The translations under genes and the position numbers were made by a program. The notes under the pieces were generated by a model. That model saw nothing but the letters and a program-made list of their open reading frames with translations, did no database searches and was not told where the DNA came from. From assembly GCA_011048485.1 (NCBI GenBank), contig DSDX01000031.1, positions 1 through 10,381 of the forward strand: DNA of 10,381 nt, written 5' to 3'. The DNA is from Candidatus Aminicenantota bacterium (lineage in GTDB: Bacteria; Acidobacteriota; Aminicenantia; Aminicenantales; Saccharicenantaceae). Shown here one piece after another: positions 1 through 6,988 of this stretch. Positions within the stretch are counted from its first letter, which is position 1. Each line of letters begins with the position of its first letter.

Positions 1-130
1 ACTCCGGATAGAAGGCCGTCCGATCGAGGACCACCGCGGGGCGTCCGTCATGTTCACGGCGTTCGACGACCTCGGCCTCGAACTCCGTGAGATAGGCGTC
101 CTCGTGGAAAAGTCGCGTCGTCCCGGCCAT
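1..130 (-). CDS. alaX: AlaX-type alanyl-tRNA editing protein, N-terminal fragment
   Basis: Only the first 43 codons lie in the window; the rest continues past the left edge. The translation opens MAGTTRLFHEDAYLTEFEAE and ends VVLDRTAFYPE. That is the characteristic opening of stand-alone alanyl-tRNA editing proteins (AlaX), which are related to the editing domain of alanyl-tRNA synthetase. The family acts in the cytoplasm and hydrolyses Ser-tRNA(Ala) or Gly-tRNA(Ala). The zinc/catalytic HxxxH and CxxxH motifs would lie beyond the edge, so activity cannot be judged. The ATG at 130 is supported by a strong AGGAGAGG 4 nt upstream. A 28-codon ORF ends 10 nt before this start, and the two probably share the promoter at 234-262. 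The alternative is the editing part of a longer synthetase-like protein; a full AlaRS is unlikely because its catalytic domain would come first. Confidence 0.8.
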   Translation of the reverse strand, partial: MAGTTRLFHEDAYLTEFEAEVVERREHDGRPAVVLDRTAFYPE

Positions 131-134
131 GGCA

Positions 135-142
135 CCTCTCCT
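135..142 (-). promoter_or_regulatory. Shine-Dalgarno site of alaX
   Basis: On the minus strand AGGAGAGG lies 4 nt before the alaX ATG and fixes that start. Its first bases overlap the TAG stop of the upstream 28-codon ORF (TAGGAGAGG), so ribosomes finishing the small ORF stop directly on the alaX initiation site. This suggests translational coupling. Confidence 0.7.
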
Positions 143-227
143 AGGCTTCGGCGGCGATGCCCGGGTTCTGCTTGTAGGAGGTCTCGGCTTGGTTGGTGAA
201 CAGCGCTTCGTAGGATTTCTTGGCCAT
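141..227 (-). CDS. Possible 28-residue small protein or leader peptide upstream of alaX
   Basis: An ATG at 227 opens a 28-codon frame on the minus strand ending in TAG at 141-143. It starts MAKKSYEALFTNQAETSYKQ and ends NPGIAAEA. I do not recognise it. Codon use looks like real coding sequence here: 23 of the 27 codons after ATG end in G or C. There is no Shine-Dalgarno motif. Instead the -10-like hexamer TATCCT ends 6 nt before the ATG, so the predicted transcript begins at or next to the start codon (leaderless). The frame ends 10 nt before alaX, with its stop inside the alaX ribosome binding site. Six of 28 residues are Ala, three in the last four. It could be a true small protein, a translational-coupling leader, or simply the alaX 5' leader. 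It is hydrophilic, with no signal peptide or membrane segment. Confidence 0.45.
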   Translation of the reverse strand: MAKKSYEALFTNQAETSYKQNPGIAAEA

Positions 228-233
228 GCGACG

Positions 234-262
234 AGGATAGTCTGGCCGCGGGCCGGAGTCAA
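234..262 (-). promoter_or_regulatory. Sigma70-type promoter for the small ORF and alaX
   Basis: On the minus strand TTGACT (262-257) and TATCCT (239-234) are separated by exactly 17 nt. The -35 box matches consensus at 5 of 6 positions and the -10 box at 4 of 6. The expected start of transcription is at about 227, on the A of the small ORF's ATG. It diverges from the S9 peptidase promoter at 374-402. Confidence 0.55.
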
Positions 263-291
263 CCCCGCCCGCACGGCCCCCGGGCCTCGGA

Positions 292-309
292 GGGCGGGCC
301 AGCCCGCCT
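292..309. repeat. GC-rich inverted repeat between divergent promoters
   Basis: GGCGGG (293-298) and CCCGCC (303-308) form a 6-bp stem with a 4-nt loop, plus a flanking G-U pair. It lies between the -35 boxes of the two divergent promoters (257-262 and 374-379). No T-run follows on either strand, so it is not a standard intrinsic terminator. It might be an operator, or a chance product of high GC. The rest of 263-373 shows nothing recognisable. Confidence 0.25.
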
Positions 310-373
310 CAGTCGCCTTTCATCTCGCCAACGAGCGGCCGGACCCGGCGGCCAAGCGCGAGGTCGATTGTTT

Positions 374-402
374 TTGACGAAGCGGCCCGGCGCGGATATA
401 GT
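374..402 (+). promoter_or_regulatory. Sigma70-type promoter of the S9 peptidase gene
   Basis: TTGACG (374-379), a 17-nt spacer and TATAGT (397-402) make a near-consensus promoter, with 5 of 6 matches in each box. Transcription is expected to start near 409, giving a leader of about 20 nt that just holds the AGGAGG ribosome binding site at 418-423. This argues against the in-frame GTG at 405 as the start, because that codon lies upstream of the expected transcript start. Confidence 0.75.
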
Positions 403-417
403 TTGTGAAACCACGCC

Positions 418-423
418 AGGAGG
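418..423 (+). promoter_or_regulatory. Shine-Dalgarno site of the S9 peptidase gene
   Basis: A perfect AGGAGG lies 5 nt before the ATG at 429. It selects that start over the GTG eight codons upstream. Confidence 0.8.
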
Positions 424-428
424 TTCTT

Positions 429-3245
429 ATGACACCGTTCCGGAAAGCGGGCCGCGCACCGATCGCGGCCATCGCCCTTATCCTCGCTCTCGGCCTGGCC
501 GGGCCGGCCCTTTTCGCCCAGGCCAAAAAGGCCCTGACCTTCACGGACATGATGAAGTTCCGGCACCTGCGGAACCCCGTCATCTCGGAGGACGGAGCAT
601 GGGTGGCCTTCGCCTCCCAGCCCGACCGGGGGGACGGCGAAGGAATGGCCGTCCACGTCAAGACAGGCAAGACCCATGTCGTCCCGCGCGGCGCCCGGCC
701 CGTCATCTCGGCCGACGGCCGCTGGGCGGCTTTCACCGTCCTGCCCTTGGCCGTCGAGGTCGAGAAAGCGGCCAAGGACAAACCCAAGCCGGGGATGGCC
801 CTGGTCGACCTCGCCTCGGGGCAGATACGAGAGACGGAGGGCGTCGACCGTTTCGCCTTCTCCGGGGACGGGGCCTGGCTGGCCGTCCTGCTGGCCAAGG
901 AGGACAAGAAAGACGCCAAGCCGGAGACCAAGCCGGCCCCACAGCCCGAGGCCAAATCCGAGGCCAAGGCGCCCTCGCTCGAGACCGGCGCCGATCTCGT
1001 CCTCCGGCGCCTGGCCACGGGCGAAGAGATCCGCATGGACTTCGTCGCGTCGTTCGCTTTCGACAAGGCGTCCTCCCGCCTCGCCTACGCGGTGGCCCAT
1101 CCGGACGGAAAGGCCAACGGCGTCTTCCTCCGCGACCTCGGCCGGCCCGGCCTGCCAGAGACCGCCGCCCATCAGGCCGAGCGCGGGGCCTACCGGAACC
1201 TGACCTGGTCGGAAGCCGGGGGACGCCTCGCTTTCGTCGCCGGCCTCCAGGACGACAAAGCCCGGGTCCGGACGTGCTCCCTGTGGCGCTGGGACACGGC
1301 GACGGGCCAAGCCGTCGAGGCCGTGGCCGCCGCCTCGGCTCCCGAGGTTTGGATCATCCCGGCCAAGAACGAGCTCGCCTGGAGCAAGGACGGCCGGCGC
1401 CTGTTCTTCGGCCTGAAACCGGCCGAAATGGAGGACCCGCCCGAGCCGGAAAAGCCGCAAGACAAGGACGCGCCGCTCGACCTTTTCGACTGGGACTCGA
1501 TCCTAGCCAAGCGCGAGGTCGACGTCTGGCACTGGAACGACCCGTTCATCAACTCCCACCAGAAGAAGATGTGGAACCGCCTCAAGGACCAGACCTACGC
1601 GGCCGTCCTCCACGCGGACACGGACCGCTTCGTCGCCCTGGCCGACCGGGACATGCCGCAGATCGAAACGGGCGACCAGGCCCGCCATGTCCTCGGCTCC
1701 TCCGATGTCCCCTATCGCAAGGAGGTCACCTGGGACGGCAACTACCGGGACATCTACCTCGTCGACCTGGCCGACGGCTCCCGGACGAAGATCCTCGCCC
1801 GGCACGCCGGGCGGCCCAGCCTGTCCCCCGGCGGCAAGGCCGTCGCTTACTACGAAAAGGGGGATTGGCACCTCCTGGACGTGGCCAGCGGCAAGAGCCT
1901 GAACCTGACGGCCGGGCTCGGCGTCCCCTTCGCCGACGAGGACCACGACACGCCCGGCGAGCCCCGCGGCTACGGCGTCGCCGGGTGGATGGCCGACGAC
2001 TCGGCCGTCCTCGTCTACGACAAGTTCGACATCTGGCGGTTCGAGGTCCCCACGGGCCGGGCCGTCAACCTGACGAAGGGAGAAGGCCGCAAGGCCCGGA
2101 CCCAGTTCCGGGTCGTCCGCCTCGACCCCGAGGCGCCCGGCTTCGCCAAGAACGAAAAGCTCCTCCTGAGCAGCTATGACGACCGGGACAAGGGCGAGGG
2201 ATTCTGGTCCGCTCGCGCCGGGGCCCCGGGGGTCACCAGGCTCCTCGAGGAGCCGCGCAAGTTCACCGTCGTGGCCAAGGCCGAGAGAAGCGACACCCTC
2301 CTCTACACCCGGGAGAGCTACGAGGAGTTCCCCGACCTCTGGATCGCGGGGACCGACCTCGGCTCGCCCCGCAAGCTCACCGATCTCAATCCCCAGATCG
2401 AGGAGTTCGCCTGGGGGACGGCCGAGCTCGTCGAGTGGACGAGCGCCGGCGGGGTCCCGCTCCAGGGCGTCCTGATCAAACCCGGGAACTACGAGCCGGG
2501 CCGCCGCTACCCCGTCATCGTCTATTTCTACGAGCTGTTCTCCCAGCGCCTCCACGAGTTCAACCAGGTCGTCGTCAACCACCGGCCCTGCTTCCCGTTC
2601 TACGCCAGCAACGGCTACGCCGTCTTCCTGCCGGACGTGCGCTTCGAGGTCGGGCTGCCCGGGCCGTCCGAGGTCCGCTGCCTCGTCCCCGGGGCCCAGA
2701 AGCTCGTCGACATGGGGGTGGCCGATCCGGAGCGGATCGGCCTCCATGGCCATTCCTGGAGCGGCTACGGGACGGCCTACGTCGTCACCCAGACCGACTT
2801 TTTCGCCTGCGCCGTCGCCGGCGCCGCGGTGGGCAACATGACCAGCGCCTACAGCGGCATCCGCTACGAGTCCGGCGTCGCCCGGCAGATGCAGTACGAG
2901 AAGCAGCAGAGCAGGATCGGCGGCAGCCTCTGGGAGAAGCCGTGGCTCTACTGGGAGAATTCGCCCGTCTTCTTCACCGACCGGATCCGGACGCCGCTTC
3001 TCCTCATGCACGGCGACGAGGACGGCGCCGTGCCCTGGACCCAGAGCGTCGAGCTCTACCTGGCCATGCGGCGGCTGGGAAAGGACTGCGTCTTCCTCCA
3101 GTACCGCGGCGAGCCCCACCACCCCCAGAAGTACGCCAACAAGCTCGACTACTCCATCAAGATGAAGGAATACTTCGACCACTACCTCAAGGGCGAGCCG
3201 GCCCCGGAGTGGCTGAGCCGGGGGGTTCTCTACAACGGCAAGTAA
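429..3245 (+). CDS. Exported S9 family (prolyl oligopeptidase-type) serine peptidase
   Basis: A 938-residue protein. Residues 1-31 form a signal peptide: basic start MTPFRKAGR, hydrophobic core, and AQA before KKA as the likely cleavage site. It should therefore act in the periplasm or outside. Residues from about 40 to 650 carry repeated strand motifs of the family's beta-propeller (for example VISEDGAWVAFAS, VISADGRWAAFT, LSPGGKAVAYYE). A Lys/Glu/Pro-rich charged stretch lies at about 158-180. The alpha/beta-hydrolase domain starts near 670. The predicted catalytic triad is Ser776 in GHSWSGY, Asp865 in HGDEDGAVP and His897 in GEPHHP. The nucleophile motif has Ser where GxSxG usually has its last Gly. 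S9 enzymes cleave short peptides with the propeller limiting access; the exact substrate cannot be read here. The start is set by AGGAGG and the upstream promoter. The gene stands alone and ends 4 nt from the convergent DUF401 gene. Confidence 0.92.
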   Translation: MTPFRKAGRAPIAAIALILALGLAGPALFAQAKKALTFTDMMKFRHLRNPVISEDGAWVAFASQPDRGDGEGMAVHVKTGKTHVVPRGARPVISADGRWAAFTVLPLAVEVEKAAKDKPKPGMALVDLASGQIRETEGVDRFAFSGDGAWLAVLLAKEDKKDAKPETKPAPQPEAKSEAKAPSLETGADLVLRRLATGEEIRMDFVASFAFDKASSRLAYAVAHPDGKANGVFLRDLGRPGLPETAAHQAERGAYRNLTWSEAGGRLAFVAGLQDDKARVRTCSLWRWDTATGQAVEAVAAASAPEVWIIPAKNELAWSKDGRRLFFGLKPAEMEDPPEPEKPQDKDAPLDLFDWDSILAKREVDVWHWNDPFINSHQKKMWNRLKDQTYAAVLHADTDRFVALADRDMPQIETGDQARHVLGSSDVPYRKEVTWDGNYRDIYLVDLADGSRTKILARHAGRPSLSPGGKAVAYYEKGDWHLLDVASGKSLNLTAGLGVPFADEDHDTPGEPRGYGVAGWMADDSAVLVYDKFDIWRFEVPTGRAVNLTKGEGRKARTQFRVVRLDPEAPGFAKNEKLLLSSYDDRDKGEGFWSARAGAPGVTRLLEEPRKFTVVAKAERSDTLLYTRESYEEFPDLWIAGTDLGSPRKLTDLNPQIEEFAWGTAELVEWTSAGGVPLQGVLIKPGNYEPGRRYPVIVYFYELFSQRLHEFNQVVVNHRPCFPFYASNGYAVFLPDVRFEVGLPGPSEVRCLVPGAQKLVDMGVADPERIGLHGHSWSGYGTAYVVTQTDFFACAVAGAAVGNMTSAYSGIRYESGVARQMQYEKQQSRIGGSLWEKPWLYWENSPVFFTDRIRTPLLLMHGDEDGAVPWTQSVELYLAMRRLGKDCVFLQYRGEPHHPQKYANKLDYSIKMKEYFDHYLKGEPAPEWLSRGVLYNGK

Positions 3246-3249
3246 AGGA

Positions 3250-4467
3250 TCAGAAGACGCGGAAGATCAGGAGCTCGAGGAGGACCGCGGCGAAGACGAC
3301 GGCCACGGGCCCGACCAGGATGCGGTAGACGTCCCTCATCTCGGCCTTGAAATAGTCCGCCGTCAGGGCCAGGCAGAGGTGGGCCGGCGACAGGAGGATC
3401 CCGGCGAAGCCGCTGACGTAGGCGAAGGTCATCAGGACCATGTCGGGCGTCCCCGTGCCGATGATGGGGACGAGGAGCGGGAACGAGATGGCCACAAAGG
3501 CTTGGTTGACGCCGGTCAGCAGCCCGACGACGAACGGCGCGGCGAACATCAGGAGATACGCGGACAGGCCCTGGGGCGGGATGGCCCGGACGACGGCGTC
3601 GAGCGCGCCGGAGGTCTCGAGGACCTTCTTGAAGACCATGACGGCGACGATGAGCCAGACGGTCTTGGCCGAGAAGCCGCGGACGACGACGCCCCAGCGG
3701 GACCTGAGATCGCCCCGCGACGTCGCCTGGGTCAGGACCGCCGCGACGGTCAGGGCGATGAGCATGTTCAGCCGGAAAACGAAGATGAGGAGAATGGTCA
3801 GGACGATGGGCCAGATGCTGAAGATGACCCGTCCGACGTCCCTCCACGAGCCCCCGTTGTCCCGTTCGCGCGGCAGACGCGGCAGCTTGCGGTAGAGAAC
3901 GGCCAGCCCGGCCCCGATGGCGACCAGGCTGAACGGGCCCTGGTAGAGGCTGATCCTCCAGATCGGGACCTGGAAGATGGCCGCGGCCAGGATGATGTTG
4001 AGGTAGAGGGGCCACCAGTACTCCCAGACGTGCCGGAACCAGTAGTTGAAGAAGGTCTTCCAGGCCGCGTCGACCTCCCAGCGGCGGGCCGCCTCCTCGA
4101 CGATGGGCGCCCCCATCATGGCCCCTCCCATCATCGGCAGGAGCCCGATGAAGGCCGAGGGGATGGCCAGGATGAGCCGGTCGTCGCGGACCAGGTTCTT
4201 CAGGGCATCGACCATGTCCCGAAAGGCGCCGCTCGACTGGAGGAACTCGCCGAGATAGAGGACCAAAACGACGATGGCCGCCAGCTCCAGCGTCTCCCAG
4301 GACGTCGCCCCGGCCAGGACGGACCGGCCGAAGCCGCCCGGGGTCATGCCGAAGAGGACGGCCGCGAGGCACGTATCGAGGAAGAGGACCAGGCCGAGGT
4401 CCCACTTGAGCCGGATGAGGACGAGCAGGAGAGCGACGATCAGGGCGACCTTGCCCAGGACGAGCAT
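3250..4467 (-). CDS. DUF401 family integral membrane carrier
   Basis: A 405-residue, very hydrophobic protein with roughly ten or more membrane segments and short charged loops. Family landmarks are GLLPMMGGAMMGAP (about 108-121), FNYWFRHVWEYWWPLY (about 140-155), TGVNQAFVAISFPLL (about 318-332) and GFAGILLSPAHLCL near 353-366. These match DUF401, a group in the ion transporter superfamily of inner-membrane carriers; its substrate is not established to my knowledge. It is the last gene of the leftward operon. The ATG at 4467 follows the rnhC stop by 1 nt (TGACATG), which suggests re-initiation. A TTG at 4476 would add three residues and overlap rnhC by 8 nt; it has a weak AGG 5 nt upstream, so the start is uncertain. 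Lying behind an exported amidohydrolase, it might import the product, which is inference only. Confidence 0.85.
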   Translation of the reverse strand: MLVLGKVALIVALLLVLIRLKWDLGLVLFLDTCLAAVLFGMTPGGFGRSVLAGATSWETLELAAIVVLVLYLGEFLQSSGAFRDMVDALKNLVRDDRLILAIPSAFIGLLPMMGGAMMGAPIVEEAARRWEVDAAWKTFFNYWFRHVWEYWWPLYLNIILAAAIFQVPIWRISLYQGPFSLVAIGAGLAVLYRKLPRLPRERDNGGSWRDVGRVIFSIWPIVLTILLIFVFRLNMLIALTVAAVLTQATSRGDLRSRWGVVVRGFSAKTVWLIVAVMVFKKVLETSGALDAVVRAIPPQGLSAYLLMFAAPFVVGLLTGVNQAFVAISFPLLVPIIGTGTPDMVLMTFAYVSGFAGILLSPAHLCLALTADYFKAEMRDVYRILVGPVAVVFAAVLLELLIFRVF

Positions 4468-4468
4468 G

Positions 4469-5149
4469 TCAGACAAGCCTGTCCGCGCCCGCCGCCGCCA
4501 GGACGCGGATCGTCGTCTTGAAATGGGTCTTGGCCACCTTGGCCAGGATGTCCGGCCCCTTCTCGCGGACGAGCCTCGCCGCCGCGGCTTCGACCTGCGC
4601 CGACGCGCCCTTGGGAAGGTCCAGGCCGACGTCCTTCGAAAGGTGGCGCAGGCGGGTCAGGAACTCGGCCCGGGCCAGGATGGACGCGGCCGCGACCGCG
4701 GCGTCCTCCTCGGCCCGGGGCATCTGGACCAGCTCGATCTCGCGGCCTTTCTTGAGCAGGGCGTTTCGGACGAAGCGCTCATCGCCGAACTGGTCCGTGA
4801 CCGCCCGGCCGGCCGGGACGCGCTCGAGGATGTTCTCGATGGCCCGGGCGTGGCCCCAGGCAAGGAGCCGGTTGAGGTTGCGGAGCTTGGCCCAGAGCTC
4901 GTTGTATTTCTCCGGGCCGACGGCGACGACGGAGTGATGGGGGTAGGCCCTCTTGAGCGTTCCGGCCAGCTCGAGGCAGCGGGCGTCCGAAGTCCGCTTC
5001 GAGTCCTTGACCCCGAGCTCCGTCAGGACCGCGTCTTGTCCCTCGGGCAGGAAGAAGGCGGCCACAACGAGCGGGCCGAAGTAGTCGCCCTTGCCCGATT
5101 CGTCCGAACCGACGCGGCCGGGCTCGGGGGGGAAAAGCCCGCCGGCCAT
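4469..5149 (-). CDS. rnhC: Ribonuclease HIII, short form
   Basis: A 226-residue cytoplasmic enzyme expected to cleave the RNA strand of RNA:DNA hybrids, such as R-loops and replication primers. The HIII signature GSDESGKGDYFGPLVVAA covers about 14-31, with Asp16 and Glu17 as metal ligands. KDSKR follows at 48-52, DQF with Asp119 gives the third carboxylate, and RAEEDAAVAAASILAR (145-160) offers Glu147 as the likely fourth, the DEDE pattern expected of HIII rather than HII. Known RNases HIII are around 300 residues, with an N-terminal TBP-like substrate-binding domain of about 80 residues. Here only 15 residues precede the first Asp, so that domain is absent. The ATG shares one base with the amidohydrolase stop (TGATG), and GGGAAGG lies about 4 nt upstream. 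The open frame extends upstream of this ATG, but that part is a shadow of the amidohydrolase gene. Confidence 0.9.
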   Translation of the reverse strand: MAGGLFPPEPGRVGSDESGKGDYFGPLVVAAFFLPEGQDAVLTELGVKDSKRTSDARCLELAGTLKRAYPHHSVVAVGPEKYNELWAKLRNLNRLLAWGHARAIENILERVPAGRAVTDQFGDERFVRNALLKKGREIELVQMPRAEEDAAVAAASILARAEFLTRLRHLSKDVGLDLPKGASAQVEAAAARLVREKGPDILAKVAKTHFKTTIRVLAAAGADRLV

Positions 5150-6831
5150 CAATCCTTCCCGTAGATGATCCGGCCGTCGAACACGGTCATCCGCACCCGG
5201 GCCCCCGCGATCCCCTCGGGCGGGACGGTGAAGATGTCGCGGTCGAGGACGACGAGGTCGGCGAGCTTGCCGGGCATGATGCAGCCCTTGGCGCCCTCGG
5301 CGAACTCGATCCAGGCGCCGTTCACGGTGTAGGCCCGGACGGCCTCCTCGACAGAGACCTTCTCCTCCGGGAGCCAGCCGTCGGGGTTCTTGCCGTCGAG
5401 CGTCCGGCGGGTCACGGCGGCGTAGATGCCGAGGATGGGGCTCAGCGGCGCGACCGTCCAATCGGAGCCGAAGGCCAGCGTCGCCCCGGCCCGGCGCAGG
5501 GACTCGAACGCGTAGGTCGTCTTGATCCGCTCGGCCCCGATCTTCCCCTCGGCCCAGCGCCCGTCGTCGATGGCGTGGTAGGGCTGGACGGAGGCCACGA
5601 GACCGAGCCGTCCGAACCGGGCGATGTCGGCCGGCCTGAGGTGCTGGGCGTGCTCGACCCGCCAGCGCCGGTCGCGGGGGCCGTTGGCGGTCACGGCCTT
5701 CTCGACCATGTCGAGGAGAAGGCTGTTGGCCTTGTCGCCGATGGCGTGGACGGCGATCTGGAGCCCGGCCCGGTCGGCCTCGAGAATGCGGCGTTCCATG
5801 ATCCCCTCGGGGAACATCTGGCCGTGGAGGAGCCCCGACGTCGACGGGTCGTCCGCGTAGGGCTCGAAAAAGTATGCGGTGGCCGAGCCGAGCGATCCGT
5901 CCATGAACGCTTTGAGCCCGGCCAGCTTGAGATAGAGACCCCCGAAGGGCGACTTCATCTTGAGCCGGGCGAGCGTCTCGACCTCCGTGATCGGGACGTA
6001 GGCATGGACCCGGGTCGTGAGCCGGCCGAGCCGGGCCAGCTCCTGGAAGACCTCGAAGCTCGACGCGTCGGCCATCTCGTGGACGGAGGTCACGCCGTTC
6101 TCGGCGGCGTGGCGGACGGAAGCCTCGGCCGCCTCGAGCTTTTCGGCAAACGACGGCTCGGGGACCTTGGCGTAGACGAGGTCCATGGCCGTGTCTTTGA
6201 GGATGCCCGTGGGCTCGCCCGTCCGGGGGTCTTTGACGATCTCGCCTCCGGGCGGGGCCGGCGTATCCTTGGTCACGCCGGCCAGCTCCAGGGCCAGGCT
6301 GTTGACGAGGACCATGTGCCCGTCCAGGCGGTTGACGCAGACGGGGTTCTCGGGCGTCACGGCGTCGATCCAGTCCCGGCGCGGCAGCTCGACGGGGTCG
6401 AACGCCTGGTGGTCCCAGTCGCCGTTGAGGATCCAACGGCCCGGCCCGAGCTCGCGGGCCTTGGCGGCGATGCGGGCCACGAACCTCTCGCGGCTCCCGG
6501 CGTCGCGCAGCTGGATGCTCTTCAGGGCGAACCCCCCGGCCAGAAAATGGGTATGGCTGTCGATGAAACCCGGCAGGACGAGCGAGCCGCCGAGATCGAC
6601 GAGCTTGGCCCCGGAGGGCGAGAGCTTCTTCATCTCCGCCGTCGATCCCACGGCGATGATCCTGCCGTCGCGGGCGGCCACCGCTTCGGCCCAGGGCCGG
6701 GCGGGGTCCCCGGTCCACACCTTCCCGTTGACCAGAACCAGGTCGACCATGTCACCCTCCCTTCCCGTCCCGCAGCCCGCCGCGAGCCCGAGCGCCAGCA
6801 TAAGCGCGAAAAACCGGCAGCCGTTCTTCAT
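5149..6831 (-). CDS. Amidohydrolase 3 (YtcJ-like) family lipoprotein
   Basis: A 560-residue metal-dependent hydrolase. The N-terminus is a lipoprotein-type signal (MKNGCRFFALMLALGLAAGC, Cys20 as lipidation site), which places it on the periplasmic side of a membrane. Family landmarks run in order: LVNGKVWTGD near 33-42, GFIDSHTHF with metal ligands His93 and His95, LKAFMDGSLGSAT with Lys307, VHAIGD with His362, EHAQ with His394, and GSDW with Asp457. MPGKLADLVVLDRD near 519-532 closes the composite beta-sandwich. The length is typical. Relatives hydrolyse C-N bonds in diverse amides or N-acyl compounds, so the substrate cannot be named. GAAGGAA 5 nt upstream supports the ATG. It is the first gene of an operon with rnhC and the DUF401 carrier, driven by the promoter at 6851-6879. 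An exported enzyme beside RNase HIII is odd; pairing with the carrier makes more functional sense. Confidence 0.9.
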   Translation of the reverse strand: MKNGCRFFALMLALGLAAGCGTGREGDMVDLVLVNGKVWTGDPARPWAEAVAARDGRIIAVGSTAEMKKLSPSGAKLVDLGGSLVLPGFIDSHTHFLAGGFALKSIQLRDAGSRERFVARIAAKARELGPGRWILNGDWDHQAFDPVELPRRDWIDAVTPENPVCVNRLDGHMVLVNSLALELAGVTKDTPAPPGGEIVKDPRTGEPTGILKDTAMDLVYAKVPEPSFAEKLEAAEASVRHAAENGVTSVHEMADASSFEVFQELARLGRLTTRVHAYVPITEVETLARLKMKSPFGGLYLKLAGLKAFMDGSLGSATAYFFEPYADDPSTSGLLHGQMFPEGIMERRILEADRAGLQIAVHAIGDKANSLLLDMVEKAVTANGPRDRRWRVEHAQHLRPADIARFGRLGLVASVQPYHAIDDGRWAEGKIGAERIKTTYAFESLRRAGATLAFGSDWTVAPLSPILGIYAAVTRRTLDGKNPDGWLPEEKVSVEEAVRAYTVNGAWIEFAEGAKGCIMPGKLADLVVLDRDIFTVPPEGIAGARVRMTVFDGRIIYGKD

Positions 6832-6850
6832 GTCCGTTCCTTCGCCACCT

Positions 6851-6879
6851 TATATAAAAGAAACCGCATCCGAAAGCAA
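6851..6879 (-). promoter_or_regulatory. Promoter of the amidohydrolase-rnhC-DUF401 operon
   Basis: On the minus strand TTGCTT (6879-6874), a 17-nt spacer and TATATA (6856-6851) form a plausible sigma70 promoter with a weak -35 box. The expected start near 6844 gives a leader of about 13 nt, just long enough for the GAAGGAA ribosome binding site at 6837-6843. Confidence 0.5.
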
Positions 6880-6900
6880 CCGGCCCCTTTTCCCATGAGG

Positions 6901-6934
6901 GCGAGGGGATCCCCGCGCCGCCCCCCGGCGCCGG
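6901..6934. repeat. Two adjacent palindromes in the divergent region before efp
   Basis: GGGGATCCCC (6905-6914) is a perfect 10-bp palindrome. With one A/G mismatch it extends to an 18-nt imperfect palindrome at 6901-6918. CCGGCGCCGG (6925-6934) is a second perfect 10-bp palindrome. Their centres are 20 bp apart, about two DNA turns, between the promoter at 6851-6879 and the efp start at 7003. They could be paired operator sites, or chance in GC-rich DNA. Confidence 0.3.
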
Positions 6935-6988
6935 ACCGGGTGGCGTGAAGAATGGCCGCGCCTTCATGCAAGACGGCGGCGGGTATGG

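Noticed and set aside
129..377. An 82-codon plus-strand frame across the left divergent region.
   Set aside because: It runs antisense to alaX, the small ORF and their promoter, has no ribosome binding site, and has no recognisable motif.
405..428. GTG start eight codons upstream of the S9 peptidase ATG.
   Set aside because: It lies before the expected transcript start and has no Shine-Dalgarno motif. AGGAGG at 418-423 points to the ATG at 429, and the signal peptide begins naturally there.
368..2179. A 603-codon plus-strand open frame overlapping the S9 peptidase.
   Set aside because: Its Arg/Pro/Gly-dominated composition is that of an out-of-frame shadow. It begins upstream of the mapped promoter -35 box and has no ribosome binding site.
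1503..3182. A 559-codon minus-strand open frame opposite the S9 peptidase.
   Set aside because: It is rich in Val, Gly, Asp and Glu with no domain motif, as expected for the antisense frame of a GC-rich gene. The plus strand has a signal peptide, a propeller and a full catalytic triad.
3202..3223. CCCCGG...CCGGGG hairpin near the end of the S9 gene, considered as a terminator.
   Set aside because: It has a 10-nt loop, sits inside coding sequence, and lacks a proper U-tract on either strand.
3379..4521. A 380-codon Asp/Glu/Gly-rich plus-strand frame opposite the DUF401 gene.
   Set aside because: The repetitive acidic composition is the antisense of a hydrophobic membrane protein gene. The minus strand carries clear DUF401 landmarks.
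4469..6718. A 749-codon minus-strand open frame that looks like a long N-terminal extension of RNase HIII.
   Set aside because: Everything upstream of the ATG at 5149 is Arg/Gly/Pro-rich and lies out of frame over the well-supported amidohydrolase gene. The RNase HIII signature begins only after that ATG.
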